Shown in pieces: positions 15,771-23,573 of a stretch of DNA of 38,281 nucleotides. Below the pieces are notes generated by a model. The model worked only from the letters and a program-made list of their open reading frames with translations, was not told where the DNA came from and ran no database searches. Both the position numbers and the translations under genes were made by a program. The DNA comes from Tuberibacillus calidus DSM 17572. GTDB taxonomy: Bacteria > Bacillota > Bacilli > Bacillales > Sporolactobacillaceae. The stretch's first letter is position 1, and each line of letters opens with the position of its first letter. The stretch lies in NCBI RefSeq assembly GCF_000430685.1, contig NZ_AUMM01000035.1, forward strand, positions 1 to 38,281. Reading direction: 5' to 3'.

Positions 15771-16838
15771 CTATGCAAAAAGCCGCGGTTTCATGCGGCG
15801 GTAAAGCCACCCGTTCAATAAGAAAAACCAGCCTGTCCCCCCGGCATGAAGCAATATTTTCCGCGCCAAGTTGCGGACACTTCTCTGTTTTTGGACTTTC
15901 TGGTCGGCCAAGTAGATGCCAATCAGTCCGCGGTTCACCATGCGATGAAACGGCGCATCGGGGAGCTTGACGATACTTCGGTCGGCTTGTTTCATGAAAT
16001 GAATAAACCGTTGAAACATCATCTCTTCACTTTCATAAAAGGAACAAAAATTCAAATCGCCTCCGGCCCGGTCCTCATCCTGGTCAATAAAATAATCCAG
16101 TAAAATATGTAAACCTTGCACCCACGGAAAATAACCGTTCTTTATTTGCCCAGCTAATTCTTCCATATTTTCAGCCGCCGCCGCATAAGCGACCAAACAA
16201 AAAATGCCGAGTGTTGAGCCCGAACATGCGGAAAATTCATACCACGTCATCTCCGGTAAGTGTGGTTTATGGGTTTCAAACCAATCCGTAAGCCGCCCAA
16301 CCCTCTCTTCCACGGCGACATGCTTATGAACTTGTAAATCGCAATAGTATGAGGCCAGTTCGTGCAAATACGGCTGGATCACTGGTAATGATGGCAAAGT
16401 CTCTAAAAATTTTTGACACGTCTCAACTAATGCGGATAGATACCCACCATCATCGCGGTCCTCTCTTTTCTCATAATATTGGTGACGTGAACCGGGAGTT
16501 AACGCATCCATCATCGAGGCATGCAGCAGCCGAAAATCATCAGGGTCTTGGGAGGTGCTGCGGTCGCAAAGATTATCCAAGTAATCACTGATGGTTTGGT
16601 AAGCGACGATAAAAGAAATGACTTCCTCTCTCCGCTCTTTCGCGAGCAACCCATAAACAGCGCCGCCCTCACAATGAAACGTTTTTGTCCTGATGCTTGC
16701 AAGCGCCTGTTTTCTTAATTCCTCATTTGGGATGGCATCCGCAAAAGCCGTCCAATACGCAAGCTTTTCTTTTACGGTCGGTAAGACATCGCGATAGATC
16801 GACTTCATCAAATGCCAAGGATGTGTCGGAACGGTCAT
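15771..16838 (-). CDS. ytpB: Tetraprenyl-beta-curcumene synthase YtpB (DUF2600)
   Basis: The 355-residue protein matches the DUF2600 family. B. subtilis YtpB cyclises all-E-heptaprenyl diphosphate (C35) to tetraprenyl-beta-curcumene, a step towards sesquarterpenes found in spores. The aspartate-rich SDYLDNLCDR (D85-D92) is the probable diphosphate/metal site, with a second acidic patch DYFIDQDEDRAGGDLNF. TFHCEGGAVYGLL near residue 53 is also characteristic. It follows ytpA with 17 bp between them, the usual ytpA-ytpB pair. The ATG start has an AGGAGGACC-type RBS. The last codons (RRMKPRLFA) lie inside an intrinsic terminator hairpin. Confidence 0.92.
   Translation of the reverse strand: MTVPTHPWHLMKSIYRDVLPTVKEKLAYWTAFADAIPNEELRKQALASIRTKTFHCEGGAVYGLLAKERREEVISFIVAYQTISDYLDNLCDRSTSQDPDDFRLLHASMMDALTPGSRHQYYEKREDRDDGGYLSALVETCQKFLETLPSLPVIQPYLHELASYYCDLQVHKHVAVEERVGRLTDWFETHKPHLPEMTWYEFSACSGSTLGIFCLVAYAAAAENMEELAGQIKNGYFPWVQGLHILLDYFIDQDEDRAGGDLNFCSFYESEEMMFQRFIHFMKQADRSIVKLPDAPFHRMVNRGLIGIYLADQKVQKQRSVRNLARKILLHAGGTGWFFLLNGWLYRRMKPRLFA
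15776..15801 (-). terminator. Intrinsic terminator embedded in the 3' end of ytpB
   Basis: On the minus strand GCCGC...GCGGC (15782-15801) is followed by TTTTTG (15776-15781), with the ytpB stop codon TAG at 15771-15773. Both stem and T-run are thus coding. Confidence 0.7.
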
Positions 16839-16855
16839 GGCGGTCCTCCTCGTGC

Positions 16856-17674
16856 CTAAAAATAGGGCTGTATTTTCTTTAAGGCCTGTTGGAAAACCTC
16901 TTCTCTTTCAGGTTCATTAAAAATTTCATGGTAAAGTCCCGGCCATTCTTGATAGTCCTTTTGTTTAATGGGGAGTGCATCGAACCATGCCTTGACGGCC
17001 AATTTGTTTACAATTTTATCATTCCCCGCTTGGAAGATAAATAAAGGCACATCCGGAAAAAGGGGCATTCGCGCCTTTGCCAAATCCATCGCCTTTTCCA
17101 ATTCAAAATACCAGCGGATGGAGATTTTACGAACCATCCATGGATCTTTGGCATCCTTCTTTAAAATTTCTTTGTTTCTGGTCGCCAACCGATTGCCCGA
17201 TGGTCCCTTTATCGTCACCATGAAAGCCGGCATGATCGTATTAAGAGGTCGGACCATTTTAACCAACCATTCCGGCGGCGGAAAAACAAGACCGAGACAG
17301 GGTGACGAAAGCAAAACAGCCCGAGGGCTAAGGGACTTTTCCTGTAATGTACGAATCACAGCTAGCCCGCCTAAACTATGCCCGAACACTAATATAGGTA
17401 ATTGAAACGCTAAAGCGGTTTTGAACCATTTTTCTACGGCCTCAATGATTTCATTAAAGCTATCGATATGCCCCCGTTTGCGTGGGTTTTCTCCCTGACC
17501 AGGCAAATCGCCAGCGACAATGTGAAAGCCTTTCGATAAAAATTTTCTCCGGAGCCATTCATACCTACCGTGATGTTCCCCTGCACCATGAACCATAACG
17601 ACAACGCCTCTCGGATGCTCTGCCTTTGTTCGCCACACCCACACAGCCGATCCCCTCCCATACCTTAATGTCAT
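16856..17674 (-). CDS. ytpA: YtpA-like alpha/beta hydrolase (lysophospholipase)
   Basis: The 272-residue protein is an alpha/beta hydrolase of the monoglyceride lipase/lysophospholipase group. It has the oxyanion-hole VMVHGAGEHHGRYEW, GDLPGQGENPRKRGHIDSF, and the nucleophile elbow FGHSLGG (S100). A likely catalytic Asp lies in IFQAGNDKIV and His in GLYHEIFNE. B. subtilis YtpA makes bacilysocin, a lysophosphatidylglycerol. It is the first gene of the ytpA-ytpB unit. The ATG at 17674 has a poor RBS, and B. subtilis YtpA starts near VWVW, so the start is uncertain by about ten residues. A -10-like TATAAT (17690-17695, minus strand) lies only 15 bp upstream of that ATG. Confidence 0.88.
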   Translation of the reverse strand: MTLRYGRGSAVWVWRTKAEHPRGVVVMVHGAGEHHGRYEWLRRKFLSKGFHIVAGDLPGQGENPRKRGHIDSFNEIIEAVEKWFKTALAFQLPILVFGHSLGGLAVIRTLQEKSLSPRAVLLSSPCLGLVFPPPEWLVKMVRPLNTIMPAFMVTIKGPSGNRLATRNKEILKKDAKDPWMVRKISIRWYFELEKAMDLAKARMPLFPDVPLFIFQAGNDKIVNKLAVKAWFDALPIKQKDYQEWPGLYHEIFNEPEREEVFQQALKKIQPYF

Positions 17675-17847
17675 TCTGAACCATTTCTTATTATATGTAA
17701 ATTCCCCTTGATGGAACGATACTTATAAGAAAACGCATGGCTGAAGGACTTCGCTTTAAAAGGAGTGACAGAAATCGAGGCATTGGGGTGACTAGGGTGA
17801 CGTCACGCATACAATTTAGTAATAGACGTGTTCGTTTTCGGAAAGGG

Positions 17848-17886
17848 TGAAAAAAGGCGTTTGCCGAATCAAGTGACAAACGCCTT
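17848..17886 (-). terminator. metK terminator
   Basis: On the minus strand AAGGCGTTTG (17877-17886) pairs perfectly with CAAACGCCTT (17854-17863), followed by TTTTTC. Confidence 0.9.
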
Positions 17887-17897
17887 CATTTATTCTC

Positions 17898-19103
17898 TTA
17901 CAACAACGCTTCTTTTTTCAAAATCTCAGCTTTATCGGTGCGTTCCCATGGCAAATCGATATCCGTGCGCCCAAAATGACCGTAAGCAGCCGTTTGCTTG
18001 TAAATCGGGCGGCGGAGATCAAGCATTTGAATAATGCCAGCTGGGCGCAAGTCAAAATGCTTGCGGACGAGTTCGACGAGTTTTTCTTCCGAGACTTTTC
18101 CAGTGCCAAAAGTGTCAATCGAGATCGATACCGGTCGGGCAACACCGATGGCATAAGCGAGTTGGACTTCGCACTTATCGGCCAAGCCACTAGCGACGAT
18201 ATTCTTTGCGACATAACGGGCAGCATAGGCTGCGGAACGGTCCACTTTCGTCGGATCTTTACCCGAGAAGGCTCCGCCGCCATGCCGCGCATAACCACCG
18301 TAAGTGTCAACAATTATTTTCCGTCCCGTCAAACCGGCATCGCCTTGAGGACCGCCGATCACAAAGCGACCAGTCGGATTGATAAAATATTTCGTTTCCG
18401 AATCGATGAGCTCGGACGGGACAATCGGTTTGATGACATGTTCTTTCACATCTTGTTCAATTTGCTCATGGGTCACTTCCGGATGGTGCTGCGTGGAAAT
18501 GACGATCGTATCCACCCGAACAGGTTGATCGTTTTCATCATATTCTACCGTTACTTGCGTTTTGCCGTCCGGACGCAAATACGGAATGATGTTGTTTTTC
18601 CGCACTTCGGCCAATCGGCGCGCTAATTTGTGAGCGAGCGAAATCGGAAGCGGCATAAGTTCCGGTGTTTCATTGACCGCAAAACCGAACATCAGCCCTT
18701 GGTCGCCTGCACCAATCGCATCCAGTTCATCCTCGGTCATCGAACCTTCGCGCGCTTCTAAGGCTTGGTTTACGCCTTGAGCAATATCAGGGGATTGTTC
18801 ATCGATCGACGTCAACACCGCACATGTATCGGCATCAAACCCGTATTTGGCTCGGTCATACCCGATTTCGCGAACCGTATCCCGAACAATGGACGGGATG
18901 TCCACATACGTTGTCGTTGTCATTTCGCCGGTGACGAGCACCAAGCCGGTATTCACCGCCGTTTCGCAAGCGACCCTGGCATTCGGGTCATTTTTTAATA
19001 CGGCATCTAAAACGGCATCGGAAATTTGGTCACATATTTTGTCGGGGTGCCCTTCTGTCACTGATTCTGACGTGAAAAGGCGCCTCGATGTTTGTTTACC
19101 CAT
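17898..19103 (-). CDS. metK: S-adenosylmethionine synthetase
   Basis: MetK makes SAM from methionine and ATP. The 401-residue protein is colinear with B. subtilis Met[21 protein letters not shown] at the start, [10 protein letters not shown], the phosphate-binding [19 protein letters not shown] and [11 protein letters not shown] at the end. Of two close ATGs, the one at 19103 is six bases from GGGAGG while the one at 19109 touches it, so 19103 is chosen. The leader (19104-19238) is structured but lacks the S-box (SAM-I) core normally seen before Bacillus metK. It is divergent from pckA, as in B. subtilis. A strong terminator follows. Confidence 0.97.
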   Translation of the reverse strand: MGKQTSRRLFTSESVTEGHPDKICDQISDAVLDAVLKNDPNARVACETAVNTGLVLVTGEMTTTTYVDIPSIVRDTVREIGYDRAKYGFDADTCAVLTSIDEQSPDIAQGVNQALEAREGSMTEDELDAIGAGDQGLMFGFAVNETPELMPLPISLAHKLARRLAEVRKNNIIPYLRPDGKTQVTVEYDENDQPVRVDTIVISTQHHPEVTHEQIEQDVKEHVIKPIVPSELIDSETKYFINPTGRFVIGGPQGDAGLTGRKIIVDTYGGYARHGGGAFSGKDPTKVDRSAAYAARYVAKNIVASGLADKCEVQLAYAIGVARPVSISIDTFGTGKVSEEKLVELVRKHFDLRPAGIIQMLDLRRPIYKQTAAYGHFGRTDIDLPWERTDKAEILKKEALL

Positions 19104-19248
19104 ATTCATCCTCCCAAACCTAAAAGTAATCCTTAGGGGTTCGGTAAGTCATTCTTTGCAGGACTCACCATACAATGTTTAAAAAATCAAAAGGAGCCTG
19201 TTGTTCAGTCCTGCATCTGAATATATTTTTGTAACCCCGGCTATTCTA
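19104..19248 (-). promoter_or_regulatory. metK promoter and structured leader of unrecognised class
   Basis: A -10 TAGAAT lies at 19243-19248 (minus strand; weak -35). Transcription would begin close to GGGGTT (19233-19238), which pairs with AACCCC (19136-19141). Inside, TTC/GAA and then TGCAGGACT (19207-19215)/AGTCCTGCA (19157-19165, perfect 9 bp) form a stem with an asymmetric internal loop and a U-rich terminal loop containing GGCTCCTTTTG. AACCCC can alternatively join CCCCTAA...TTAGGTTTGGG next to the RBS. The pairings are seen; a regulatory role (for example SAM sensing) is inference. Confidence 0.5.
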
Positions 19249-19412
19249 TCATGTGCATCTCATGGAAAAAATGAACCTAACACATTATGATATAACATGC
19301 TTTTTCATAAAAAGCAAAGAAATGGTTGTATTTTAATACAATTTCTCTTTAGTATAAGAAGTAAGGAATTTTTTTATTGCCCATTTTCAAATCGTCGTCA
19401 CATATCACCCAT

Positions 19413-19452
19413 AATTAGTATGGACTATATAATAAAATATGTTATACTAATT
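19413..19452 (+). promoter_or_regulatory. pckA promoter with CcpN-type operator
   Basis: The -10 TATACT (19443-19448) lies 17 bases after a weak -35 ATGGAC (19420-19425). TATGTTATACT (19438-19448) fits the published CcpN site TRTGHYATAYW at all positions and overlaps the -10. AATTAGTAT (19413-19421) and ATACTAATT (19444-19452) form a perfect 9-base inverted repeat around the core promoter. CcpN represses pckA during growth on glucose in B. subtilis. CcpN itself is not in the window. Confidence 0.65.
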
Positions 19453-19526
19453 CGTGTAACCAATGTCGAATACTTCATTTGGGCCTGACGATGGATGAAA
19501 CAATTCTTAAAAAGGAAGGTAATCCG

Positions 19527-21101
19527 ATGAAGACTGTCCCTTTCTCTTCCATTTTGGATGTACTAAAAAAGGAAAATACGCACGTCAATTTGCCAGTCCC
19601 GCACCTGGTCGAAAAGGCTCTCAAGAAAAAAGAAGGGGTTTTAACGGAAACAGGTGCTTTGGCGGTTAGCACTGGGAAATATACCGGAAGAAGCCCCAAC
19701 GATAAATTTTTCGTCAAGGAACCCGAGACGGAGGCCGCCATTGACTGGTCGATCAATCAAGCGACGACAAAGGAAGTTTTTGATAACCTTTATGCTAAGA
19801 CGATTGAATACCTCAATCGGCTGGATGAACGGTTTGTGTTTAAAGGCTATGCCGGTAGTGATCCGAAACATCGCCTGCCCATTCAAGTCATTAATGAATA
19901 CGCTTGGCATAATCTTTTTTCCCGGCAATTATTCATCCGTCCAAGCGATGAAGAAGCAGCGAGCCTCGTTCCTGAATTTACCGTCATATCCGTACCTGGT
20001 TTGATGGCCGACCCGAAAACCGACGGTACGCATTCTGAAGCGTTTATTCTCATTTCCTTTGAGAAGCGGACGGTATTGATTGGCGGCACAGAATATGCCG
20101 GTGAGATTAAAAAATCCATTTTTACCGTCATGAATTATTTACTTCCGAAAAAAGGCGTTCTCTCTATGCACTGTTCCGCCAACGTCGGAAGTGAAGGCGA
20201 TGTCGCTCTGTTTTTCGGCCTATCCGGAACCGGAAAGACGACGCTGTCGAATGACCCGCAACGCAAACTCATTGGTGATGACGAACATGGTTGGTCGGAC
20301 AACGGCATATTTAACATTGAAGGCGGCTGTTATGCGAAAACGATCCATCTATCCGCCGAAAAAGAACCGCTCATATGGAATGCGATCCGCTTTGGTGCGG
20401 TGCTCGAAAACGTGATCGTCCGCGAACCTTCTCGGGTCGCCGATTATGATGACAACCAATTAACTGAAAACACGCGGGCGGCTTACCCAATCGAACATAT
20501 TCCCAACATCGTCAAACCAAGCGTGGCCGGCCATCCCAATACCATACTATTTTTGACAGCCGATGCGTTTGGCGTTCTTCCGCCAATCAGCAAACTGTCG
20601 AAAGAACAAGCGATGTACCATTTCTTGAGCGGATATACGAGCAAATTGGCTGGTACAGAACGCGGTATTACTTCACCGCAAGCGACGTTCTCCACATGTT
20701 TCGGGGCACCATTTTTACCATTGGAAGCAACGGTCTATGCTAATATGCTCGGGGAAAAAATCGAACAGCACAACGTCGATGTCTTCCTCGTCAATACTGG
20801 TTGGACGGGTGGCGCTTACGGAGAAGGTGAACGCATCAATCTTTCCTATACACGGGCGATGGTACGCGCGGCGATGGAAGGCGAATTGCATGATATCGAA
20901 ACCGTTCAAGATCCGATTTTCGGCTTGAACATCCCGGTTCATTGCCCGGGCGTTCCGGATCATGTGCTTGAGCCTAAGAAAGCATGGAAAGACCCGGAAG
21001 CCTATGACCGAAAAGCCAATGAACTCGCGGCTAAATTCAAAGAGAATTTCAGCAAGTTCCCGAACGTTTCAGCGGCCATAAAAAATGCTGGTCCTCGATA
21101 A
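19527..21101 (+). CDS. pckA: Phosphoenolpyruvate carboxykinase (ATP)
   Basis: PckA converts oxaloacetate and ATP to phosphoenolpyruvate, the entry to gluconeogenesis. The 524-residue protein has the substrate loop [11 protein letters not shown] (53-63), [20 protein letters not shown], the P-loop [10 protein letters not shown] (231-240), LIGDDEHGW with the metal-binding acids, and [13 protein letters not shown]. The start is the ATG giving [15 protein letters not shown], with GGAAGG upstream. An in-frame ATG at 19491 would add 12 residues but has no RBS. It is divergent from metK. A shared terminator with convergent ytkD follows. Confidence 0.97.
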   Translation: MKTVPFSSILDVLKKENTHVNLPVPHLVEKALKKKEGVLTETGALAVSTGKYTGRSPNDKFFVKEPETEAAIDWSINQATTKEVFDNLYAKTIEYLNRLDERFVFKGYAGSDPKHRLPIQVINEYAWHNLFSRQLFIRPSDEEAASLVPEFTVISVPGLMADPKTDGTHSEAFILISFEKRTVLIGGTEYAGEIKKSIFTVMNYLLPKKGVLSMHCSANVGSEGDVALFFGLSGTGKTTLSNDPQRKLIGDDEHGWSDNGIFNIEGGCYAKTIHLSAEKEPLIWNAIRFGAVLENVIVREPSRVADYDDNQLTENTRAAYPIEHIPNIVKPSVAGHPNTILFLTADAFGVLPPISKLSKEQAMYHFLSGYTSKLAGTERGITSPQATFSTCFGAPFLPLEATVYANMLGEKIEQHNVDVFLVNTGWTGGAYGEGERINLSYTRAMVRAAMEGELHDIETVQDPIFGLNIPVHCPGVPDHVLEPKKAWKDPEAYDRKANELAAKFKENFSKFPNVSAAIKNAGPR

Positions 21102-21145
21102 ACGTTGAAATCTAAAGAAAACGAGTCTATAAAGCTCACCTATAT

Positions 21146-21182
21146 AAAAAAGCTGGCACTGATTTTTCAGCGTCAGCTTTTT
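21146..21182. terminator. Bidirectional terminator between pckA and ytkD
   Basis: AAAAAGCTG (21146-21154) pairs with CAGCTTTTT (21174-21182), with an inner CTGA/TCAG stem, and T-runs on both strands. The ytkD stop codon (21181-21183) overlaps its right edge. Confidence 0.85.
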
Positions 21183-21687
21183 ACTTTTGCGGCTGGGACA
21201 GCGGTCGGTATTTCCGTATATATTGAAGGCTGAGCGAGAGGACATCATCGCGCATCATAAATGAAAACTTTGGGTTATCTTTAATATTTCTTGGGATTTC
21301 CTCAAGAAACAAAGGTCCGTTAGTTTCTAAATAATGGGCTTTTTGTTCGATGCGGTCGATCGTTGCAAAATAAACGTTTTTGATGATGGATCCGCTTTTA
21401 CCCTCCACTTTATATTGTCCGATATACGCAAGTTCGGCAACTATGGCCCCCGTTTCTTCGTATACTTCACGTCTTGCCGCTTCCTCCGCCGTCTCGCCGG
21501 GCTCCACTTTTCCTCCGGGAAATTCCCATCCTCTTCGGGGATGCTTGGTCAAAAGCCATTGATCATGGAAACGACAAATGACCCACACGTGTTTTGGATG
21601 AGTGGAAAAAGGGTGATCCTGAAAAGAATACGTGACGACGTTCCGATAGTAATCCGTAAAGACAAAAGATGATTTCATATGATCCAT
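21181..21687 (-). CDS. ytkD: Nudix hydrolase YtkD
   Basis: The 168-residue protein has a complete Nudix box, G58 to A81, with [13 protein letters not shown] and REVYEETG. It resembles B. subtilis YtkD, an 8-oxo-dGTPase/nucleoside triphosphatase linked to protection against oxidative DNA damage, and likewise sits beside pckA. The opening [13 protein letters not shown] and the C-terminal [17 protein letters not shown] are typical of this subgroup. Two starts are possible (MDHMKSSF); neither has a strong RBS. It is convergent with pckA and shares its terminator. Confidence 0.9.
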   Translation of the reverse strand: MDHMKSSFVFTDYYRNVVTYSFQDHPFSTHPKHVWVICRFHDQWLLTKHPRRGWEFPGGKVEPGETAEEAARREVYEETGAIVAELAYIGQYKVEGKSGSIIKNVYFATIDRIEQKAHYLETNGPLFLEEIPRNIKDNPKFSFMMRDDVLSLSLQYIRKYRPLSQPQK

Positions 21688-21775
21688 CCCATTCCGTGCT
21701 GAATCCGTGCGGTCGGAAAGTGCCTGTCACTATTGTATATAAGTATGAAAGCTTTTGTCCAATCGCTTCACCCGA

Positions 21776-21955
21776 CTAGCCAATGCGATTTTGCTTCTTC
21801 TGTTCAAGACGGCGCCACTCATTTTCGAGCTCGGTCAGTGTGTAAGCCTTCAATTCTTCTTCCCGCCCCGCATGCTCGTCGGTTGCCGAAAGCAGCTTAA
21901 TTAAATATTTTTTTCTCGCTTCAACCGCCATTCTAAGTATATTTTTCCGTTCCAT
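21776..21955 (-). CDS. FbpA-like small basic protein
   Basis: The 59-residue protein is helical and charged: ILRMAVEARKKYLIKLLSA and KAYTLTELENEWRRLEQKK. The pattern (R/K-rich helix, then L..yTL.ELE.e) resembles the Fur-regulated basic protein A family of Bacillus, which works with the small RNA FsrA in iron sparing. The ATG at 21955 is preceded by GGAG at eight bases; an in-frame GTG nine bases earlier is unlikely. No Fur box is visible upstream, so iron control is not supported here. It could also be an unrelated Spo0E-like or generic small helical protein. Confidence 0.6.
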   Translation of the reverse strand: MERKNILRMAVEARKKYLIKLLSATDEHAGREEELKAYTLTELENEWRRLEQKKQNRIG

Positions 21956-22135
21956 ATGCCCCACTCCATGGCCTTTTTTCTTTATTCTTTCCGTATTTTT
22001 ATTGGAATAGACGGTCTTCTTTGTAATATATGAGACAATCCATTCGAAGGTGATGAAGCGTCTTTCCCTGAAAGTGAAAACGAATCGGAAGGGGCAGGTT
22101 TGGCTAATCTAAACATAAGAAATAAAGGATGAGGG

Positions 22136-22444
22136 ATGACCATGGAGAAAAAGAAGTACTATGTCAGAGTGGGAACGGGTGAAGTGCTGCCCGACCCGAC
22201 GTTATCGGAATGGGAATTTGAAATTTTGGCAACTCCACAGGAAGTTCATGAACTAAAAGATTTATTGGAAATGACCGATGATGAAGCGTTTATTAATTAC
22301 ATTAAAGCTCATGCACCGTTCCAAGAACTAGAGGAAAACATCCCCTATGATAAAAAACTGGAAACCGTCTACCGCTATCTTTACGAACTTGGCACCGAAG
22401 AGACAAAGGCGCATATTCGATCGATGGGGTTTATCGAACAATGA
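22136..22444 (+). CDS. Conserved small protein of unknown function
   Basis: I do not recognise a named family, although short Bacillaceae proteins opening KKYYVRVGTGEV look familiar. The 102-residue acidic protein has a short beta-rich start (YYVRVGTGEVLPDP, WEFEILATPQEVHEL) followed by helices (DLLEMTDDEAFINYIKAH, LETVYRYLYELGTEETKAHI). Two ATGs (22136 and 22142) are each at workable distance from AAAGGATGAGGG; the second is slightly favoured. It stands alone on the plus strand, with a terminator at 22549-22576. Confidence 0.7.
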   Translation: MTMEKKKYYVRVGTGEVLPDPTLSEWEFEILATPQEVHELKDLLEMTDDEAFINYIKAHAPFQELEENIPYDKKLETVYRYLYELGTEETKAHIRSMGFIEQ

Positions 22445-22548
22445 AAACACACTTCGCCTTAACAGTAAAAAAAATGTTTTTTATAGGTTTAAAAGTTGGC
22501 AAAAAAGGGTAAACTGAGAACAACCCTAACCCCAACACACTTTCATCC

Positions 22549-22576
22549 TTCCCGTCCTTGTGACGGGAACTTTTTT
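22549..22576 (+). terminator. Rho-independent terminator preceded by a C-rich stretch
   Basis: TTCCCGTC (22549-22556) pairs with GACGGGAA (22562-22569), then CTTTTTT. The 45 bases before it are unstructured and rich in C and A (CCCTAACCCCAACACAC). It lies 105 bp after the 22136-22444 gene. Confidence 0.85.
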
Positions 22577-22822
22577 CTTTTGAATTGAAAGGTTTTCACT
22601 CTCCCCGCATTATCACCATTGACGTCACCCAGTCATATAAATAAGTTATGAAAAGTGAGACAGTGAAAAAGCTGAGCCGTCCCAATCCTTAACAGAGGCG
22701 TCTTACGGCATGCCTAATTGATCTGGCGCATGTCGATGGGAATCACTCTGAATCCCCTTGTTCTTTTCTCTAAGTGTATGACTCTACGCAAATTGGGATG
22801 ACATTTTGAAAGGGGCAGCTAT
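22577..22822. other. Gene-free spacer before the Hsp20 gene
   Basis: Nothing convincing is seen apart from the probable promoter region of the Hsp20-like gene. No sigma A promoter matches well, which would fit a sporulation sigma factor, but I could not identify a clear sigma K or sigma G pair. Confidence 0.3.
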
Positions 22823-23278
22823 ATGAACCCGTTCTTTAATCCTGACCAGCTCAAAACCTATATCGAAAATATGCAAAAACCATTTCTCCAAGGGATGCCC
22901 TTTAAACCGGAAGACATTCAAAAATACGTCATGGATACCGTCAGTCAGTTCATGCCGGATTTCCTCAAAAACGATAATATCGCTTTTAAACGAACCCAAC
23001 CGGAATCCGAGGTGCAAGTGTTCGAAACGCATGATTTCGTCATCGCCCGCATCCCCACGCGTTTTGACAGCAATTTGCGCCCAAGACTTTCCATGGATTC
23101 TTATCACTTGTATGTCAAGGGACTTCCTGACCGCAATGAGGAATTAAAGCTTCAACTTCCCTGTCCGGTCAAGCCTAAGTACGCCAAAGCGGAATATAAA
23201 AACGGCATCTTGGAAGTGCGCATGTTAAAGCAAGGTCCAGAGGCAACGAGGGAAATTAACATCGATGAATGGCTGTGA
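22823..23278 (+). CDS. Hsp20/alpha-crystallin-like protein, GerT/CotP-like
   Basis: The 151-residue protein has a helical N-terminus rich in F, P and M (MNPFFNPDQLKTYIENMQKP and VMDTVSQFMPDFL). A degenerate alpha-crystallin domain follows: VFETHDFVIARIPTRF, YHLYVKGLP, LQLPCPVKPKYAKAEYKNGI and LEVRML. The last segment is the usual conserved end of Hsp20 domains. The arrangement recalls the spore-associated members GerT and CotP/CotM rather than heat-shock holdases, so a spore coat or germination role is plausible. ATG with AAGGGG upstream. A terminator follows at 23326-23358. Confidence 0.75.
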   Translation: MNPFFNPDQLKTYIENMQKPFLQGMPFKPEDIQKYVMDTVSQFMPDFLKNDNIAFKRTQPESEVQVFETHDFVIARIPTRFDSNLRPRLSMDSYHLYVKGLPDRNEELKLQLPCPVKPKYAKAEYKNGILEVRMLKQGPEATREINIDEWL

Positions 23279-23325
23279 GGTTTTCTTTCAGACACGCAAC
23301 CAAGGTGTTTGTCAGCCCGAAATCG

Positions 23326-23358
23326 AAATGGCCGATAGATCCTATCTAACGGCCATTT
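23326..23358. terminator. Terminator after the Hsp20-like gene
   Basis: AAATGGCCG (23326-23334) pairs perfectly with CGGCCATTT (23350-23358) with an inner ATAGA/TATCT stem; TTTTG follows on the plus strand. Confidence 0.75.
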
Positions 23359-23477
23359 TGTCATCTCATAGCTTCCCCCCTTGGCTGACTGGTGAATGGA
23401 TATCGAAAAACCCCGCATTGATCTCGTTCATTTGCCACACGCTTTTCCCTAACACTATAATGATGATAACGACACTC

Positions 23478-23515
23478 GGCTCTATCAGAAGACAGAGCTT
23501 TAGTTGACCATATGC
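23478..23515 (+). repeat. Dispersed GGCTCT...AGAGC hairpin with TTAGTTGA tail
   Basis: GGCTCT (23478-23483) and AGAGC (23494-23498) are followed by TTTAGTTGACCATATGCT. That closely matches the CAGAGCCTTAGTTGATCTTATACT of the tandem units at 4498-4790. It lies about 60 bp before the amidase start codon. Confidence 0.7.
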
Positions 23516-23573
23516 TATCTGAAAATTGATAGACTTTCTTACCAGAATAAAAACATACCAAGGAGAAACAGGC

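Noticed and set aside
19110-19238. SAM-I (S-box) or SMK riboswitch in front of metK
   Set aside because: The S-box core (AGAGNGGNGGAGGGA and GGCAACC) is absent and the SMK anti-SD arrangement does not fit.
21956-22060. Fur box upstream of the FbpA-like gene
   Set aside because: No sequence close to the 19-bp Fur consensus is visible.
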